Assembly: GCA_900471815.1 (NCBI GenBank)
Contig: UICE01000003.1
Coordinates: 1,077,558-1,141,557, forward strand
Direction of reading: 5' to 3'
DNA length: 64,000 nt
Source: Hyphomicrobiales bacterium
GTDB taxonomy: Bacteria > Pseudomonadota > Alphaproteobacteria > Rhizobiales > Rhizobiaceae
Position 1 is the stretch's first letter, and the number at the start of each line of letters is the position of its first letter. The notes beneath the pieces were generated by a model that ran no database searches, had not been told where the DNA came from, and worked only from the letters and a program-made list of their open reading frames with translations. This document shows positions 54,664-64,000 of this stretch, piece by piece. The position numbers were made by a program, and so were the translations under genes.

Positions 54664-56328
54664 TTACTGCGCCGCGTCTGGCGCAACTTCCTGCTGCTCG
54701 CTATCCAGCGGGGCATCTTCAGTGTCCAAGGCATCGTCATCCGATGCAGCGGCATCGGGAGCAATCCCGAAGATGGAACTGTCAAACAGCGGCTTTCCAG
54801 CGGCATCGGGACCTTTGACGGCATTGCCGTTAACCTGGATCGATCCATCGCTTTTCTGGTCGACAATCCACTGAATGCGGCCATCGGGCAGCTCATTGCC
54901 AAAGTCTTTGGCCAGTTTGACGAAGACGATATAATTCTTGATCTCAGGCTCTTCTTCTGATGCCTTGTTCAGCCGGTCGACCAGCTTGTCAAACCCTGCC
55001 ATTTCCCAAGTTGTCCGGCTCTGCGGCTTTAGCGTGGCAAATGTGACCTCGCCTTCGACGGTAAGTTCAGCATCTACGGTTCTCACAAGGCTTTTCGAGA
55101 TCGTGACCTTTGGCGGATTGAGCATGAAGGCGGTGCCCATTTCCTCGGCAAACGCATCCGAAATCGGCTTCTCCTTGTTCAGATCCATCTCCTTGATCCC
55201 GCCACGCACCACCGTATCGAGATCAAGCCCTGCGGCGCCAAAAGAAAGCTCCACATCGGTTGGAAGGAAAGGAATGGTCCAGTCAGGAATTGGCAGAGGC
55301 GGATACTGAAGTCCATTTGTGCGCACTGCGTAATTATAGGCGCCGCTTTTGCTGATGCCGTCGAAGTTCACCTCCTGAGAAATGTTCTTCGTTACGAATG
55401 GGCCGATCGGGGTGTCGACGCTCATATCCGAGAACCGATATGAGCCAGCCAATTTTTCCCAAAGCGGCAAAGCGGCAAGCAATTTTGTTTTCAACTCGGC
55501 TTGTTCAGCGTCGCTAAGCTTCGTCTTTTCTTCCGGTGTTTTTGCAAAGTCGTCGGAATGGGCGACGAAAAACGCCCAAAGATCCAGAATCTCAACATTC
55601 CTCACACCGCTGCCTTTTGCGTCGACACCAAGGTTGGCAGCACTGATACCCACCTTCATAAACTCTTCCGGTGTTGTCGGGACGGCTGGTTTGGCTTCAC
55701 CATCCGTCACTGTCTCTTCAACTGCCGGGTCAGATTTGAATGAAATCGTTTCCTTGAAGTTCTCGGCTGTCTGGACTTGAGTGAAGTCCACTCCTCCCGA
55801 CGCGCCAGCAGATGCAGCCATTTCAGCCTTTGCCTTGCCGGCAGTGGCTTCCATTTCCTGCGTCGACGAAGACGAACTCATTTTAAAGCCGTCATACGTG
55901 GAAGTAGCCTTGGAGAAAGTGCCGATTTTCGGATCAAAGACGCCGCGAAGATCCATATTGTCGATAGACCACTTGAAGCTTTCCTTGCCGGTTGGCGCAT
56001 TTATCTCGACAGAACCGTTCACGGTAGTTTTCGACGAAACGTCCCACGAGCCGTCAGCCAGCGGCTTGGTCAAAAAGCTATATTCGCCGAAGTCACCTTT
56101 GAAGAGGTCCTGCTTTGGCAAAATCTCCAACAGCTTGGCTGTGCTGAAGGTGATTTTGTAGCTGTCTCCTTCCGGCTTGACACTCAGAACCTTCTTCTCA
56201 AGAGCGGTTTTGCCAAAATATTTCGACAAGGTAGCTGACAGCTCTTTTGCCCCATTGGCATCGACCGTTTGCGCACTGGCAGGTGTTAGCGCCAGCAGAG
56301 AACAGGAAATCAGCAGCAATTTACGCAA
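54664..56328 (-). CDS. Large secreted protein, possibly DUF2125-like, function unknown
   Basis: A 554-residue exported protein. The start is probably TTG at 56328, because GGAG lies 6 nt upstream and the signal peptide (RKLLLISCSLLALTPASAQ) begins there; the longer frame from 56370 has no site. The body is rich in beta strands, and there is a Ser/Ala-rich stretch near residues 170-190. The C-terminus is strongly acidic (DAAASDDDALDTEDAPLD). It most resembles DUF2125/DUF945-type alphaproteobacterial proteins, but I am not sure. It is the periplasmic or outer-surface product between gatC and UPF0173. Confidence 0.75.
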   Translation of the reverse strand: MRKLLLISCSLLALTPASAQTVDANGAKELSATLSKYFGKTALEKKVLSVKPEGDSYKITFSTAKLLEILPKQDLFKGDFGEYSFLTKPLADGSWDVSSKTTVNGSVEINAPTGKESFKWSIDNMDLRGVFDPKIGTFSKATSTYDGFKMSSSSSTQEMEATAGKAKAEMAASAGASGGVDFTQVQTAENFKETISFKSDPAVEETVTDGEAKPAVPTTPEEFMKVGISAANLGVDAKGSGVRNVEILDLWAFFVAHSDDFAKTPEEKTKLSDAEQAELKTKLLAALPLWEKLAGSYRFSDMSVDTPIGPFVTKNISQEVNFDGISKSGAYNYAVRTNGLQYPPLPIPDWTIPFLPTDVELSFGAAGLDLDTVVRGGIKEMDLNKEKPISDAFAEEMGTAFMLNPPKVTISKSLVRTVDAELTVEGEVTFATLKPQSRTTWEMAGFDKLVDRLNKASEEEPEIKNYIVFVKLAKDFGNELPDGRIQWIVDQKSDGSIQVNGNAVKGPDAAGKPLFDSSIFGIAPDAAASDDDALDTEDAPLDSEQQEVAPDAAQ

Positions 56329-56411
56329 GATATTCTCCAAAGCTCGGTTATCTGACGATAGGGTCAACAACCCTAGCGATCATCTTTTGCAACGGCTCTA
56401 ACAAACTCAAA

Positions 56412-57116
56412 TCAAACAGTAAAATGCTTATTTGGTTCGGCGACGATTACTTCGCTCGTACCACCTTCCATTCCGGCAACAAACTTATCGGCCGTCTGAT
56501 CTATTATCGGAAAGGAAGCATAGTGACAGGGTATGACCTTGCCAAACTTGAAGTAGCGCCGCGAAGCAAGCGCTGCTACCGCACCGCCCATGGTGAAGCG
56601 GTCTCCAATCGGCACAATACCGATTTCCGGCTGGTGCAGCTCATTGATCAAGGCCATGTCGGAAAAGATATCCGTATCGCCCATATGATAGAGCGTAGGT
56701 TCATCGTCAAAATGCAGCACCACGCCATTTGCATTGCCGAGTGAATGCGAAACGCCATCCTCGGTCATTTGCGCAGATGAGTGCAGCGCATTGACGTAAG
56801 TCACTGTAAATCCGTCATAAGAAACGGTTCCGCCTGTATTTGTCGGATCGACGCGCGCCACGCCTTTCGAGCCGAGCCATGTCACAAGATCAGCATTGCC
56901 AGTCACCAGCGCACCTGTATCCTTGGATATATCAACAGTATCGCCCACATGGTCGCCATGGCCATGTGTGAGGATAATGTGATTGGCGCCCTTGGTTGCA
57001 TCCTTGAAGTCCACGCCCTTGGCGCCGGGATTCCCATTCAGAAACGGATCAATGAGGATGATGTTCTTCGCAGTTTCGATACGGAAACCGGATTGTCCCA
57101 GCCAGGTAATTTTCAT
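56412..57116 (-). CDS. UPF0173 metal-dependent hydrolase (metallo-beta-lactamase fold)
   Basis: A 234-residue protein of the UPF0173 (YtkL) family. The metal motif is [16 protein letters not shown] (about residue 50), and [16 protein letters not shown] and [12 protein letters not shown] supply the other ligands. No signal peptide is seen. The substrate is unknown; it is not a beta-lactamase in the usual sense. It is divergent from ruvX. Confidence 0.92.
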   Translation of the reverse strand: MKITWLGQSGFRIETAKNIILIDPFLNGNPGAKGVDFKDATKGANHIILTHGHGDHVGDTVDISKDTGALVTGNADLVTWLGSKGVARVDPTNTGGTVSYDGFTVTYVNALHSSAQMTEDGVSHSLGNANGVVLHFDDEPTLYHMGDTDIFSDMALINELHQPEIGIVPIGDRFTMGGAVAALASRRYFKFGKVIPCHYASFPIIDQTADKFVAGMEGGTSEVIVAEPNKHFTV

Positions 57117-57218
57117 TGTTCAGAATCCTTCATCATTTAGGTCAGGCCTCGCCAGAGGCGTCTAATAGCGTTATGTGAACAGATTAAACCGATCAGACAA
57201 CCGCAGGAAGCAAACAGT

Positions 57219-57719
57219 TTGACAATTTTGGCGATTGAGCAGTTGGAAGAGCATGTTGCGGACGGTAAGACTGTTGCTGGTCTTGATCTTGGCACAAAGA
57301 CGATTGGTATCGCCATATCAGATCGTGGCTTTTCCTTTGCCAACCCGCGTCCGGTTCTCAGGCGCAGCAAGTTCACTCATGATGCGCAAGACCTGCTGAA
57401 GGCGCTCGCCGCAGACAATGTCGGGGCAATTATCATCGGACTGCCGGTTAATATGGATGGTAGCGAAGGACCGCGTGTCCAGGCCACCCGCGCCTTTGTC
57501 CGCAATATGGAGAAACTTACCGATCTGCCATTTGTCTATTGGGATGAACGCCTATCCACTGTTGCAGCGGAACGCGCGCTCATCGGCATGGATGTTTCAA
57601 GGCAAAAACGGGCGGAGCGGATTGATTCCGCTGCCGCCGCCTTCATTCTGCAAGGCGCATTGGACCGCCTGCAAGGCCTGCGTCAGGAAGCTGATGCAGT
57701 CGGCAATTCTTCAGAATAA
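57219..57719 (+). CDS. ruvX: Putative pre-16S rRNA nuclease RuvX/YqgF
   Basis: A 166-residue RNase H-like nuclease that finishes the 5' end of 16S rRNA. The catalytic residues are visible: [17 protein letters not shown] (Asp about 22), [17 protein letters not shown] and the C-terminal [15 protein letters not shown] and [15 protein letters not shown]. The start is TTG at 57219, with AGGAAG 9 nt upstream and no better ATG. It overlaps the convergent DUF6105 gene by 37 bp. Confidence 0.92.
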   Translation: MTILAIEQLEEHVADGKTVAGLDLGTKTIGIAISDRGFSFANPRPVLRRSKFTHDAQDLLKALAADNVGAIIIGLPVNMDGSEGPRVQATRAFVRNMEKLTDLPFVYWDERLSTVAAERALIGMDVSRQKRAERIDSAAAAFILQGALDRLQGLRQEADAVGNSSE

Positions 57720-58006
57720 CGCGCACGCTCTGCGCGCCATGCCTTGACCCATGCGATAATTTTGCGGCGGCGCCGAAAGGCGATCAGCAATAGAACCAAT
57801 CCTGTGTCGAAAACACATGCTCTGGCGACCAGCGGAGGAATGCTCTCAGGCGCTATTCCGAGGATGTTGCCGTAGATCATGAAGACCTGATCATGCAACT
57901 CACGGCTGAAAAAATGCATGCCCATGTTGAGATCGTAATAAGACAGAAAATACCATCCCCACAAGAAAACCAGCGGTCCGCCCCAGAAAATCAGGAAATT
58001 GCGCAT
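57683..58006 (-). CDS. DUF6105-family membrane protein
   Basis: A 107-residue protein with membrane segments at residues 3-22 ([21 protein letters not shown]) and about 60-77 ([17 protein letters not shown]), ending in a basic tail ([20 protein letters not shown]). It matches the small DUF6105 family of Hyphomicrobiales; function unknown. It is convergent with ruvX, with overlapping 3' ends, so each transcript is antisense to the other. A CtrA-like site lies 114 bp upstream. Confidence 0.85.
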   Translation of the reverse strand: MRNFLIFWGGPLVFLWGWYFLSYYDLNMGMHFFSRELHDQVFMIYGNILGIAPESIPPLVARACVFDTGLVLLLIAFRRRRKIIAWVKAWRAERARYSEELPTASAS

Positions 58007-58119
58007 TCAATGCTCCTCGAAGGGCTTGCATGGTTCATTGGCTAACCCTCGGTTTTTATGAAGGCTTTTCGACTCAGAGTGATATCTGTTAAGACGCTAG
58101 CCGCAACGTAAACCGTTTG

Positions 58120-58134
58120 TTAAGGTTAATTTAA
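58120..58134. promoter_or_regulatory. CtrA-type box upstream of the DUF6105 gene
   Basis: TTAA, seven bases, TTAA (58120-58134), followed by G rather than C. It fits the CtrA half-site spacing and lies 114 bp before the leftward DUF6105 gene. The region is AT-rich, so chance is possible. Confidence 0.4.
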
Positions 58135-58210
58135 GAAAATTTAATTCAAATTGAAGGAATTAGCGAGGGCCCTATCCGAGCCTTCGGCAAATTTTTTCAG
58201 CTATTTTAGG

Positions 58211-58244
58211 AAAATTTGACTCAAATGCCACGCAAGCGGTGGCA
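58211..58244 (-). terminator. Terminator-like hairpin after aidB
   Basis: TGCCAC (58226-58231) pairs with GTGGCA (58239-58244), with an inner GC/GC pair and a one-base bulge. On the minus strand it is followed by TTTGAGTCAAATTTT. It is 35 bp after the aidB stop. Confidence 0.5.
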
Positions 58245-58278
58245 AGAGGCTCGCCGGTCCGCATCTCTGCTACTCGAA

Positions 58279-59910
58279 TCAGCCTGCAGATGGATAGAGT
58301 GAATTAACGATATTGGCAGCGTTATGCCGGGCGTCCAGCATGCCGTAAGTCGTGCGCCATTGGCCACCAAGGCGCGTTTCAATAAAGGCGTCTGCAATAT
58401 CTTCGGACTGAAGATAGCGCAGTTCCGCTCCTGCCGCAGCCAATGCCAATTGCTCAGTCAGGATGCGTGCTGCACCTTCATCATTTTCAGCAACGCGCAT
58501 GGCGGCGCGGAGCACTTCCACCGTCCCCTGCCCGCCACGGCCAAGCTGGGAGCCGATCCAGTTCAGCACTTCGTCGAAAAGTTGCGGTCCGCGCTTCAAT
58601 ACGCGAAGCACATCCAGCGCCATGACATTGCCGGAGCCTTCCCAAATCGCATTGACCGGCGCTTCACGATAAAACCGCGCCAGATTGCCTTCTTCGATGT
58701 AACCATTTCCGCCAAGGCATTCCATTGCCTCATAGAGCATTGCCGGGGCAATTTTGGCCACCCAATATTTAACGACAGGGGTCATGACGCGCGCGAATGC
58801 CGCCTCGCCGCGATCTCTGGCTGCATTATCAAATGCCCGTGCCAGACGCAGTGTCAGTGCTGTTGCGGCAGCAGAATCCAGCGCCATGTCCGCCAGAACG
58901 CGCAGCATTAAAGGCTTGTCTATCAGCGGACCGCCAAAAACGACACGGTGTCTGGCGTGATGCACTGCCTCGGCCAGGCCCGCCCTCATCAAACCAGCCG
59001 AAGCAATGGAGCAATCGAGCCGTGTCAACGTCACCATATCGATGATGGTTTTAACGCCATCACCAGGATTGCCGACCATCTGGCCAAGCGCATTCTCAAA
59101 TTCCACCTCCGATGAGGCATTCGAGCGATTGCCGAGCTTGTCTTTCAACCGCTGGAATCGAAAGCCATTGGACGAGCCATCAGGCAGTATGCGCGGCACC
59201 AGAAAGCACGACAGACCTTCGCGGGCTTGCGCCAATACCAAAAATGCATCTGACATTGGCGCGGACATGAACCATTTATGCCCGGTCAGACGATAAAAGC
59301 CGCTGCCAGCGGGCTCCGCCTTGGTTGTATTCGTGTTGACGTCTGTTCCGCCCTGCTTTTCCGTCATGCCCATGCCGAGCGTCAGGCCTGTTTTCTTCGC
59401 GGGCGATTTATTGCTGGAATCATATTTGCGCGGCAGGATCAGCGGCGACCATTCGCGGTAGAGATGAGGCGCAGCCATGAGCGCTGCCAGTGAAGCGCTT
59501 GTCATCGTCAATGGGCAAAGATGCCCGCATTCCAGTTGCGACGTCAGATAGAAACGGCTTGCGCGCGACTGATGCCGCAAACCGGATTCCGCCTTGCCAT
59601 CTTCCCAGATCGAAGAATGCAGTCCTTGCCCGACAGACCGCCGCATGAGCGCATGGTATGCTGGATGATACTCAACCACATCAGACCGAAAGCCCTGGCG
59701 ATCATGGGTGCGCAGACGGGGTGCTTCCGTATTGGCGAGCCTTGCCAGATCCAACGCATCAGCCGACAGCACAAAACGACCGCTCTGTTCCAGCTCGTCA
59801 CGTACGCTTTTCGGGAACCGCTTGGTGATCTGCATCAGCAATGGATCACCTAGATAAGCGTTTTGCCCGGTCATTGGTGGTGTCTGGTTAAGAACGTCGT
59901 GGGTTTTCAA
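58279..59910 (-). CDS. aidB: AidB-like acyl-CoA dehydrogenase
   Basis: A 543-residue flavoprotein of the acyl-CoA dehydrogenase family, AidB branch. Conserved parts are GLTLGMGMTEKQGGTDVNTN, YRLTGHKWFMSAPMSDAFLVLA, RLKDKLGNRSNASSEVEFE and AMECLGGNGYIEEG with AIWEGSGNVMALDVLR. AidB in E. coli is part of the adaptive response to alkylation and binds DNA. I take TTG 59910 as the start because KTHDVLNQTPP matches where E. coli AidB begins and AGGAC is 6 nt upstream; ATG 59958 is possible. No adaptive-response gene is next to it. Confidence 0.88.
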   Translation of the reverse strand: MKTHDVLNQTPPMTGQNAYLGDPLLMQITKRFPKSVRDELEQSGRFVLSADALDLARLANTEAPRLRTHDRQGFRSDVVEYHPAYHALMRRSVGQGLHSSIWEDGKAESGLRHQSRASRFYLTSQLECGHLCPLTMTSASLAALMAAPHLYREWSPLILPRKYDSSNKSPAKKTGLTLGMGMTEKQGGTDVNTNTTKAEPAGSGFYRLTGHKWFMSAPMSDAFLVLAQAREGLSCFLVPRILPDGSSNGFRFQRLKDKLGNRSNASSEVEFENALGQMVGNPGDGVKTIIDMVTLTRLDCSIASAGLMRAGLAEAVHHARHRVVFGGPLIDKPLMLRVLADMALDSAAATALTLRLARAFDNAARDRGEAAFARVMTPVVKYWVAKIAPAMLYEAMECLGGNGYIEEGNLARFYREAPVNAIWEGSGNVMALDVLRVLKRGPQLFDEVLNWIGSQLGRGGQGTVEVLRAAMRVAENDEGAARILTEQLALAAAGAELRYLQSEDIADAFIETRLGGQWRTTYGMLDARHNAANIVNSLYPSAG

Positions 59911-60121
59911 GAAACTGTCCTGATTCAAATTCGCTTTTCTTTTATATGGAGCGAACATTCTGACAAGCGGTTAATATATGGACTCTTCGATGATAGTCGA
60001 TATTCATCATACCTATGCTAAGTCCGTTCCGGCTTTTCAAATTTTTATTGGGGAGCGATGGACAATGACGCATGGCAGCGCTTGCAGCCGTGAACTATCG
60101 CGCTTATAGGGGGGACTTGAT

Positions 60122-61087
60122 ATGACATCAAAAACATCTCCTTTGCTTTTCCCCCATCGCCACTTGCTTGGCATCAAGGGCCTTTCCCCGCAAGATATCA
60201 TCCATCTTCTCGATCTCGCCGACAGCGAAGTCGCCGTTTCGCGGCAATCGGAAAAGAAAAAGAGCGTCCTGCGGGGCCGCACACAGATCAATCTGTTCTT
60301 TGAAGCATCCACCCGCACGCAATCATCCTTTGAGCTTGCGGGCAAACGCCTTGGCGCTGATGTGATGAACATGTCGGTCGGCAATTCGTCGGTGAAAAAG
60401 GGTGAAACGCTGATTGATACAGCGATGACGCTCAATGCAATGCGCCCCGACATTCTTATCATCCGTCATGCGTCTGCCGGTGCCGCGGCGCTCCTTGCCC
60501 AAAAGGTAGGCTGCTCGGTGGTCAATGCCGGCGACGGCGCCCATGAACACCCGACGCAAGCCCTACTTGATGCGCTCACCATCCGCCGCGCCAAGGGCAA
60601 GATCGCACGGTTGACGGTGGCGATCTGCGGTGACGTTCTTCATTCCCGGGTGGCGAGATCGAATATCATCCTGCTAAATGCGCTGGGTGCGCGGGTGCGC
60701 GTGATTGCGCCGTCCACCCTCTTGCCAGCCGGCATTGCCCATATGGGTGCAGAGGTCTTCCACAGCATGGAAGAAGGCCTGAAGGATGTGGACGTCATCA
60801 TGATGCTGCGTTTGCAGCGCGAGCGTATGGCCGGCTCATTCGTCCCGTCCGTGCGCGAATATTTCCGCTATCACGGCCTTGATCGCGAGAAGCTCAAATA
60901 TGCCAAGCCGGATGCGCTTGTCATGCATCCCGGCCCGATGAATCGCGGCGTCGAAATCGCTTCCGATGTTGCCGACGGCTCGCAAAGCGTCATTCAGGAA
61001 CAGGTGGAGATGGGCGTTGCCGTTCGCATGGCGGTCATGGAAGCCCTGCTTGATCCACGCCGTAATCCGGAAGGAGTTGCCGGATGA
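60122..61087 (+). CDS. pyrB: Aspartate carbamoyltransferase catalytic subunit
   Basis: A 321-residue ATCase that makes carbamoyl-aspartate in pyrimidine synthesis. The carbamoyl-phosphate site is [21 protein letters not shown] (about 60-80) and the aspartate region has [16 protein letters not shown]; the C-terminal part has MLRLQRERM and [11 protein letters not shown]. The ribosome site is GGGGGGA. It overlaps the pyrC' gene by 4 bp (ATGA). The partner is a non-catalytic dihydroorotase-like protein, so PyrB probably works in a PyrB-PyrC' complex. Confidence 0.97.
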   Translation: MTSKTSPLLFPHRHLLGIKGLSPQDIIHLLDLADSEVAVSRQSEKKKSVLRGRTQINLFFEASTRTQSSFELAGKRLGADVMNMSVGNSSVKKGETLIDTAMTLNAMRPDILIIRHASAGAAALLAQKVGCSVVNAGDGAHEHPTQALLDALTIRRAKGKIARLTVAICGDVLHSRVARSNIILLNALGARVRVIAPSTLLPAGIAHMGAEVFHSMEEGLKDVDVIMMLRLQRERMAGSFVPSVREYFRYHGLDREKLKYAKPDALVMHPGPMNRGVEIASDVADGSQSVIQEQVEMGVAVRMAVMEALLDPRRNPEGVAG

Positions 61088-62370
61088 ACACCACGGTTCT
61101 TAACAATGCCCGCATTGTCGACCCCTCGCGCGGTCTCGACGACATTGGCACGCTGATTATACAAGACGGAAAAATCGTTGCCAGCGGCGCCGATGCCCGC
61201 AATCAGGGTGCGCCGGGCGGCGCGACGATCATTGATTGCAGCGGCAAGGCTGTGCTTCCGGGCCTCGTGGATGCGCGCGTTTTCATCGGTGAGCCCGGCG
61301 GCGAACACCGCGAGACTATCGCATCGGCAAGCCATGCAGCTGCGGCAGGCGGTGTTACCTCAATCATTATGATGCCGGACACCGATCCGGTCATCGATAA
61401 TGTTGCACTGGTCGAGTTCGTCAAGCGTACCGCGCGCGACACGGCAGTCATCAATGTTTATCCGGCGGCGGCGGTCACCAAGGGCTTATCCGGCGAAGAA
61501 ATGACCGAGATTGGTCTGCTGCGGGAGGCTGGCGCGGTGGCTATCACCGAAGGGCGCCATTCCATCGCCAACACGCAGTTGATGCGCCGCGCCCTCACCT
61601 ATGCGCGGGATTTCGGTGTCGTCCTTGCCCATGAAACGCAGGATGCTCATCTGGGCGTCAATGGCGTTATGAATGAGGGCCTTTACGCCAGCTGGCTCGG
61701 CCTTTCCGGCACACCGCGCGAAGCCGAAGTCATTCCTCTGGAGCGGGACATGCGCCTTGCTGCCTTGACGAAGGGCGCCTATCACGCTGCACAGATTTCC
61801 ACCGCCATGTCTGCAGAAGTCGTCAATCGTGCAAAACAGAACGGCTTGAATGTCACCTCTGCGGTGTCCATCAATCACCTTTCGCTCAATGAGAATGACA
61901 TTGGCGAGTTCCGGACATTCTTCCGCCTGCAACCTCCTCTGCGTCTCGAAGAAGATCGCCTCGCCATGGTTGAAAGCCTGCGGGACGGAACGATCGACAT
62001 TATCGTATCGGCACATGATCCGCAGGATGTCGACACGAAGCGCCTGCCTTTTGCCGATGCGGCAGCGGGTGCGATCGGTCTTGAAACCCTGCTCGGTGCG
62101 GCGCTGCGGCTTTATCACAATGGCGATGTTCCGCTTCTTCGCATCATTGAAGCATTGTCCACCGCCCCGGCCCGGATTTTCGATCTGGAGGCGGGATCGC
62201 TTCGTCCGGGTTCGCTCGCGGATATGACCATAGTCGATCTTGACGAACCATGGATTGTCAGAGAAGAAGATTTGACGTCACGCTCCAAGAACAGCTGTTT
62301 TGAAGGCGCGCGTTTTCAAGGCCGTGTTGTCCAGACATTTGTTGCTGGAAAGTCAGTTTTTTCCATCTAA
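61084..62370 (+). CDS. pyrC: Inactive dihydroorotase-like subunit PyrC' (pseudoenzyme)
   Basis: A 428-residue protein of the class I dihydroorotase family. The metal-binding HxH is missing: where active enzymes have DxHxHxREPG, this one has D63-A-R65-V-F67-IGEPG. Further losses are YHAAQISTA (His of HxxHxST replaced by Gln237) and SAHDPQD in place of the DHAPH site. The rest of the fold is normal. In Pseudomonas such a PyrC' has no dihydroorotase activity but is needed for ATCase assembly. It is coupled to pyrB by a 4-bp overlap; a real pyrC must be elsewhere. Confidence 0.9.
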   Translation: MNTTVLNNARIVDPSRGLDDIGTLIIQDGKIVASGADARNQGAPGGATIIDCSGKAVLPGLVDARVFIGEPGGEHRETIASASHAAAAGGVTSIIMMPDTDPVIDNVALVEFVKRTARDTAVINVYPAAAVTKGLSGEEMTEIGLLREAGAVAITEGRHSIANTQLMRRALTYARDFGVVLAHETQDAHLGVNGVMNEGLYASWLGLSGTPREAEVIPLERDMRLAALTKGAYHAAQISTAMSAEVVNRAKQNGLNVTSAVSINHLSLNENDIGEFRTFFRLQPPLRLEEDRLAMVESLRDGTIDIIVSAHDPQDVDTKRLPFADAAAGAIGLETLLGAALRLYHNGDVPLLRIIEALSTAPARIFDLEAGSLRPGSLADMTIVDLDEPWIVREEDLTSRSKNSCFEGARFQGRVVQTFVAGKSVFSI

Positions 62371-62388
62371 AACCCGAGGGGATGGGTC

Positions 62389-62997
62389 ATGTCGGATTTC
62401 TTCAATGCCGGAATTCCACTTTTACTCCTCTCATTGATTTTCGGTTACCTGCTGGGTTCGGTCCCCTTCGGGCTGATTCTGACACGCATGGCTGGTTTGG
62501 GTGATGTCCGCAGCATTGGCTCCGGCAATATCGGCGCGACCAATGTGCTTCGAACCGGCAATAAAAAGCTGGCCGCAGCGACGTTGATCCTTGATATGCT
62601 GAAGGGAACCGTTGCCGTGCTGGTTGCCGTTATTGCCGGTCCCGAGGCTGCAATCGCTGCTGGGCTGGGCGCTTTTCTTGGTCACATTTTTCCGGTGTGG
62701 CTGAAATTCAAAGGCGGCAAGGGCGTGGCCACATATCTTGGCGTATTGCTTGGACTGTTCTGGAAAGGTGCGCTTATCTTCGCCGCCGTCTGGCTGCTGA
62801 TTGCCTTTGCCACCCGTTATTCGTCTCTTGCCGCTCTTGTAGCAGCCGTCGTCACTCCTATTGCCTTATATTTTATTGGTTATCATCAGATCGCATTTCT
62901 ATTTCTCATTTTGACAATCATCGTATTCCTTAAACACCGAACCAATATTCAGCGGCTTGTTTCGGGTACCGAAGGTAGAATCGGCTCCAAAAAATGA
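62389..62997 (+). CDS. plsY: Acyl-phosphate:glycerol-3-phosphate acyltransferase PlsY
   Basis: A 202-residue membrane enzyme (about five segments) that adds the first acyl group to glycerol-3-phosphate. The three motifs are visible: [17 protein letters not shown] (about residue 45), [15 protein letters not shown] (about 105) and GYHQIAFLF with the nearby C-terminal [14 protein letters not shown]. It lies 18 bp after pyrC' and overlaps dprA by 4 bp, so it is part of one operon. Confidence 0.95.
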   Translation: MSDFFNAGIPLLLLSLIFGYLLGSVPFGLILTRMAGLGDVRSIGSGNIGATNVLRTGNKKLAAATLILDMLKGTVAVLVAVIAGPEAAIAAGLGAFLGHIFPVWLKFKGGKGVATYLGVLLGLFWKGALIFAAVWLLIAFATRYSSLAALVAAVVTPIALYFIGYHQIAFLFLILTIIVFLKHRTNIQRLVSGTEGRIGSKK

Positions 62998-64000
62998 ACG
63001 AAGAGAAGAAAGGCATTCGCCTTTCTGATGATCAAAGGTTGAGCTGGGTTCGGCTCATCCGCAGCGAGAATGTGGGTCCGGCTACATTTCGTGAGCTGAT
63101 AGCCCATTGCGGCTCTGCGTCGAACGCCATTGAGATGCTGCCTGATCTCGTTCGGCGTGGTGGCAGAGGAAAGCCCATCCGCGTCACCAGCAAAGAAGAT
63201 GCCGAGCAGGAAATTTATGCCGCAGCCAAAATGGGCGCTTTCTTCATCGGCATCGGCGAACCCGATTATCCGCGTTACCTCAAACAATGCGACAATCCTC
63301 CGCCTCTAGTAGCAATAAAGGGAAATCCTGATGTTTTCCGTTTGCCGCCCGTGGCAATTGTCGGCGCACGAAATGCTTCATTGGTCGGAATCAAATTTGC
63401 CCGAAACATCGCTCGCGAGCTTGGTGAGGTTGGGTTTGCCACGATTTCCGGGCTTGCACGAGGTATCGATACCGCTGCCCATGAAGCAAGCCTGCATCAC
63501 GGGACTGTCGCTGCTATGGCGGGCGGTCTTGATCACCCCTATCCCCCGGAAAATCTGGGATTATACAAGGCTATTCCCGAACAAGGCGGTGCCGTCATCA
63601 GCGAAATGCCATTGGGATGGGAGCCACGCGCCAGGGACTTTCCACGACGGAACAGAATAATCGCCGCTTTGTCTCTTGGCCTGGTCGTTGTGGAAGCAGC
63701 GGAGCGGTCAGGTTCGCTCATCAGTGCAAGACTGGCCGGTGAGCTTGGCAGACTGGTGTTCGCCGTGCCCGGATCGCCGCTCGATCCAAGAGCAAAAGGT
63801 ACCAATGCACTGTTGAAAAACGGTGCGATTGTGACAACGGGCGCCGAAGATATCATCAGCGCTATTGTGCCGCTGATTGACCGTCCCACTCTCGACGAGA
63901 CCGGCTTTCCTGCCCCTTCAGAAGATTGGATCTCGCCAGTGCCTCCCGATCAAACCGAGAGAGACCGGCTGTTTAATCTGCTGGGGCCGGTGCCGGTGGA
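62994..64000 (+). CDS. dprA: DNA processing protein DprA, 5' part (partial at right edge)
   Basis: The first 335 codons of a DprA/Smf protein, which loads RecA onto single-stranded DNA during natural transformation. The start at 62994 overlaps the plsY stop (ATGA); no earlier start exists in this context. The Rossmann core is clear: [65 protein letters not shown] and [19 protein letters not shown]. An N-terminal helical region of about 100 residues precedes it. The frame is open to the window end, so the C-terminal winged-helix domain is not seen. Confidence 0.95.
   Translation, partial: MNEEKKGIRLSDDQRLSWVRLIRSENVGPATFRELIAHCGSASNAIEMLPDLVRRGGRGKPIRVTSKEDAEQEIYAAAKMGAFFIGIGEPDYPRYLKQCDNPPPLVAIKGNPDVFRLPPVAIVGARNASLVGIKFARNIARELGEVGFATISGLARGIDTAAHEASLHHGTVAAMAGGLDHPYPPENLGLYKAIPEQGGAVISEMPLGWEPRARDFPRRNRIIAALSLGLVVVEAAERSGSLISARLAGELGRLVFAVPGSPLDPRAKGTNALLKNGAIVTTGAEDIISAIVPLIDRPTLDETGFPAPSEDWISPVPPDQTERDRLFNLLGPVPV

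Overview
The window looks like a chromosomal segment of an alphaproteobacterium of the order Hyphomicrobiales, most like the Brucella/Ochrobactrum group. The reasons are a cyclic beta-1,2-glucan exporter (NdvA/Cgt type), a non-catalytic PyrC paralogue coupled to PyrB, an alphaproteobacterial SOS box (GTTC-N7-GTTC) between ssb and uvrA, rhizobial-type ectoine genes, and small protein families typical of the group (DUF3126, DUF6105, DUF2125-like, ATP12). Most of the window is housekeeping DNA with even base composition. I see no prophage, insertion sequence, CRISPR array, rRNA or tRNA gene.

Layout. 1-5940: the distal part of an ectoine/hydroxyectoine uptake and degradation operon (ehuC end, ehuD, eutA, eutB, eutC, doeA, doeB). 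6087-11408: a small GlsB-type membrane protein, then an RND efflux pump (adaptor plus inner-membrane pump) divergent from a TetR regulator, with a perfect interrupted palindrome between them. 11409-18402: a leftward block tgt-queA-ppiB-ppiA-coaD and gyrA, with an unannotated 45-residue membrane microprotein gene on the opposite strand between coaD and gyrA. 18655-22030: MarC-family protein, type II NADH dehydrogenase, and a flavodoxin-fold quinone reductase divergent from its own TetR regulator around a 33-bp interrupted palindrome. 22133-28906: ssb and uvrA divergent with an SOS box, a DUF72 gene, then glnB-glnA behind a sigma-54 promoter.

28978-38633: ATP12, RluC/D-type pseudouridine synthase, CrcB, NdvA, YidD, an atypical Fe-S scaffold, folE (with a good EcfG-type stress promoter), hisI, a patatin-like lipase, a chloramphenicol-phosphotransferase-like kinase, a CBS-pair protein and a rhomboid. 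38936-46498: a PAS_5/PilZ pair, a transglutaminase-like peptidase, gamma-carbonic anhydrase, cysE, alpha/beta hydrolase, DUF192, a double cold-shock protein and glyoxalase I. 46637-56328: pccB, an AT-rich 60-residue orphan gene with its own promoter-like, attenuator-like and terminator signals, DUF2267, a FlbD-like small protein, GFA, a HI0933-type flavoprotein, DUF218, GNAT, the gatC-GNAT-gatA operon and a large secreted protein. 56412-64000: UPF0173 hydrolase, ruvX, DUF6105, aidB, and the operon pyrB-pyrC'-plsY-dprA, which runs off the right edge.

Most interesting points: the pseudo-dihydroorotase in the pyr operon; two small genes missing from a normal gene call (15449-15586, 48243-48425); loss of Tgt zinc ligands and of scaffold ligands in the SufU-like protein; an acetyltransferase gene between gatC and gatA; and several well-formed regulatory sites (SOS, sigma-54, EcfG, CtrA, two TetR operators). 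None of these amounts to a clearly new multi-gene system. The orphan gene at 48243-48425 and the microprotein at 15449 are the best candidates for undescribed biology.
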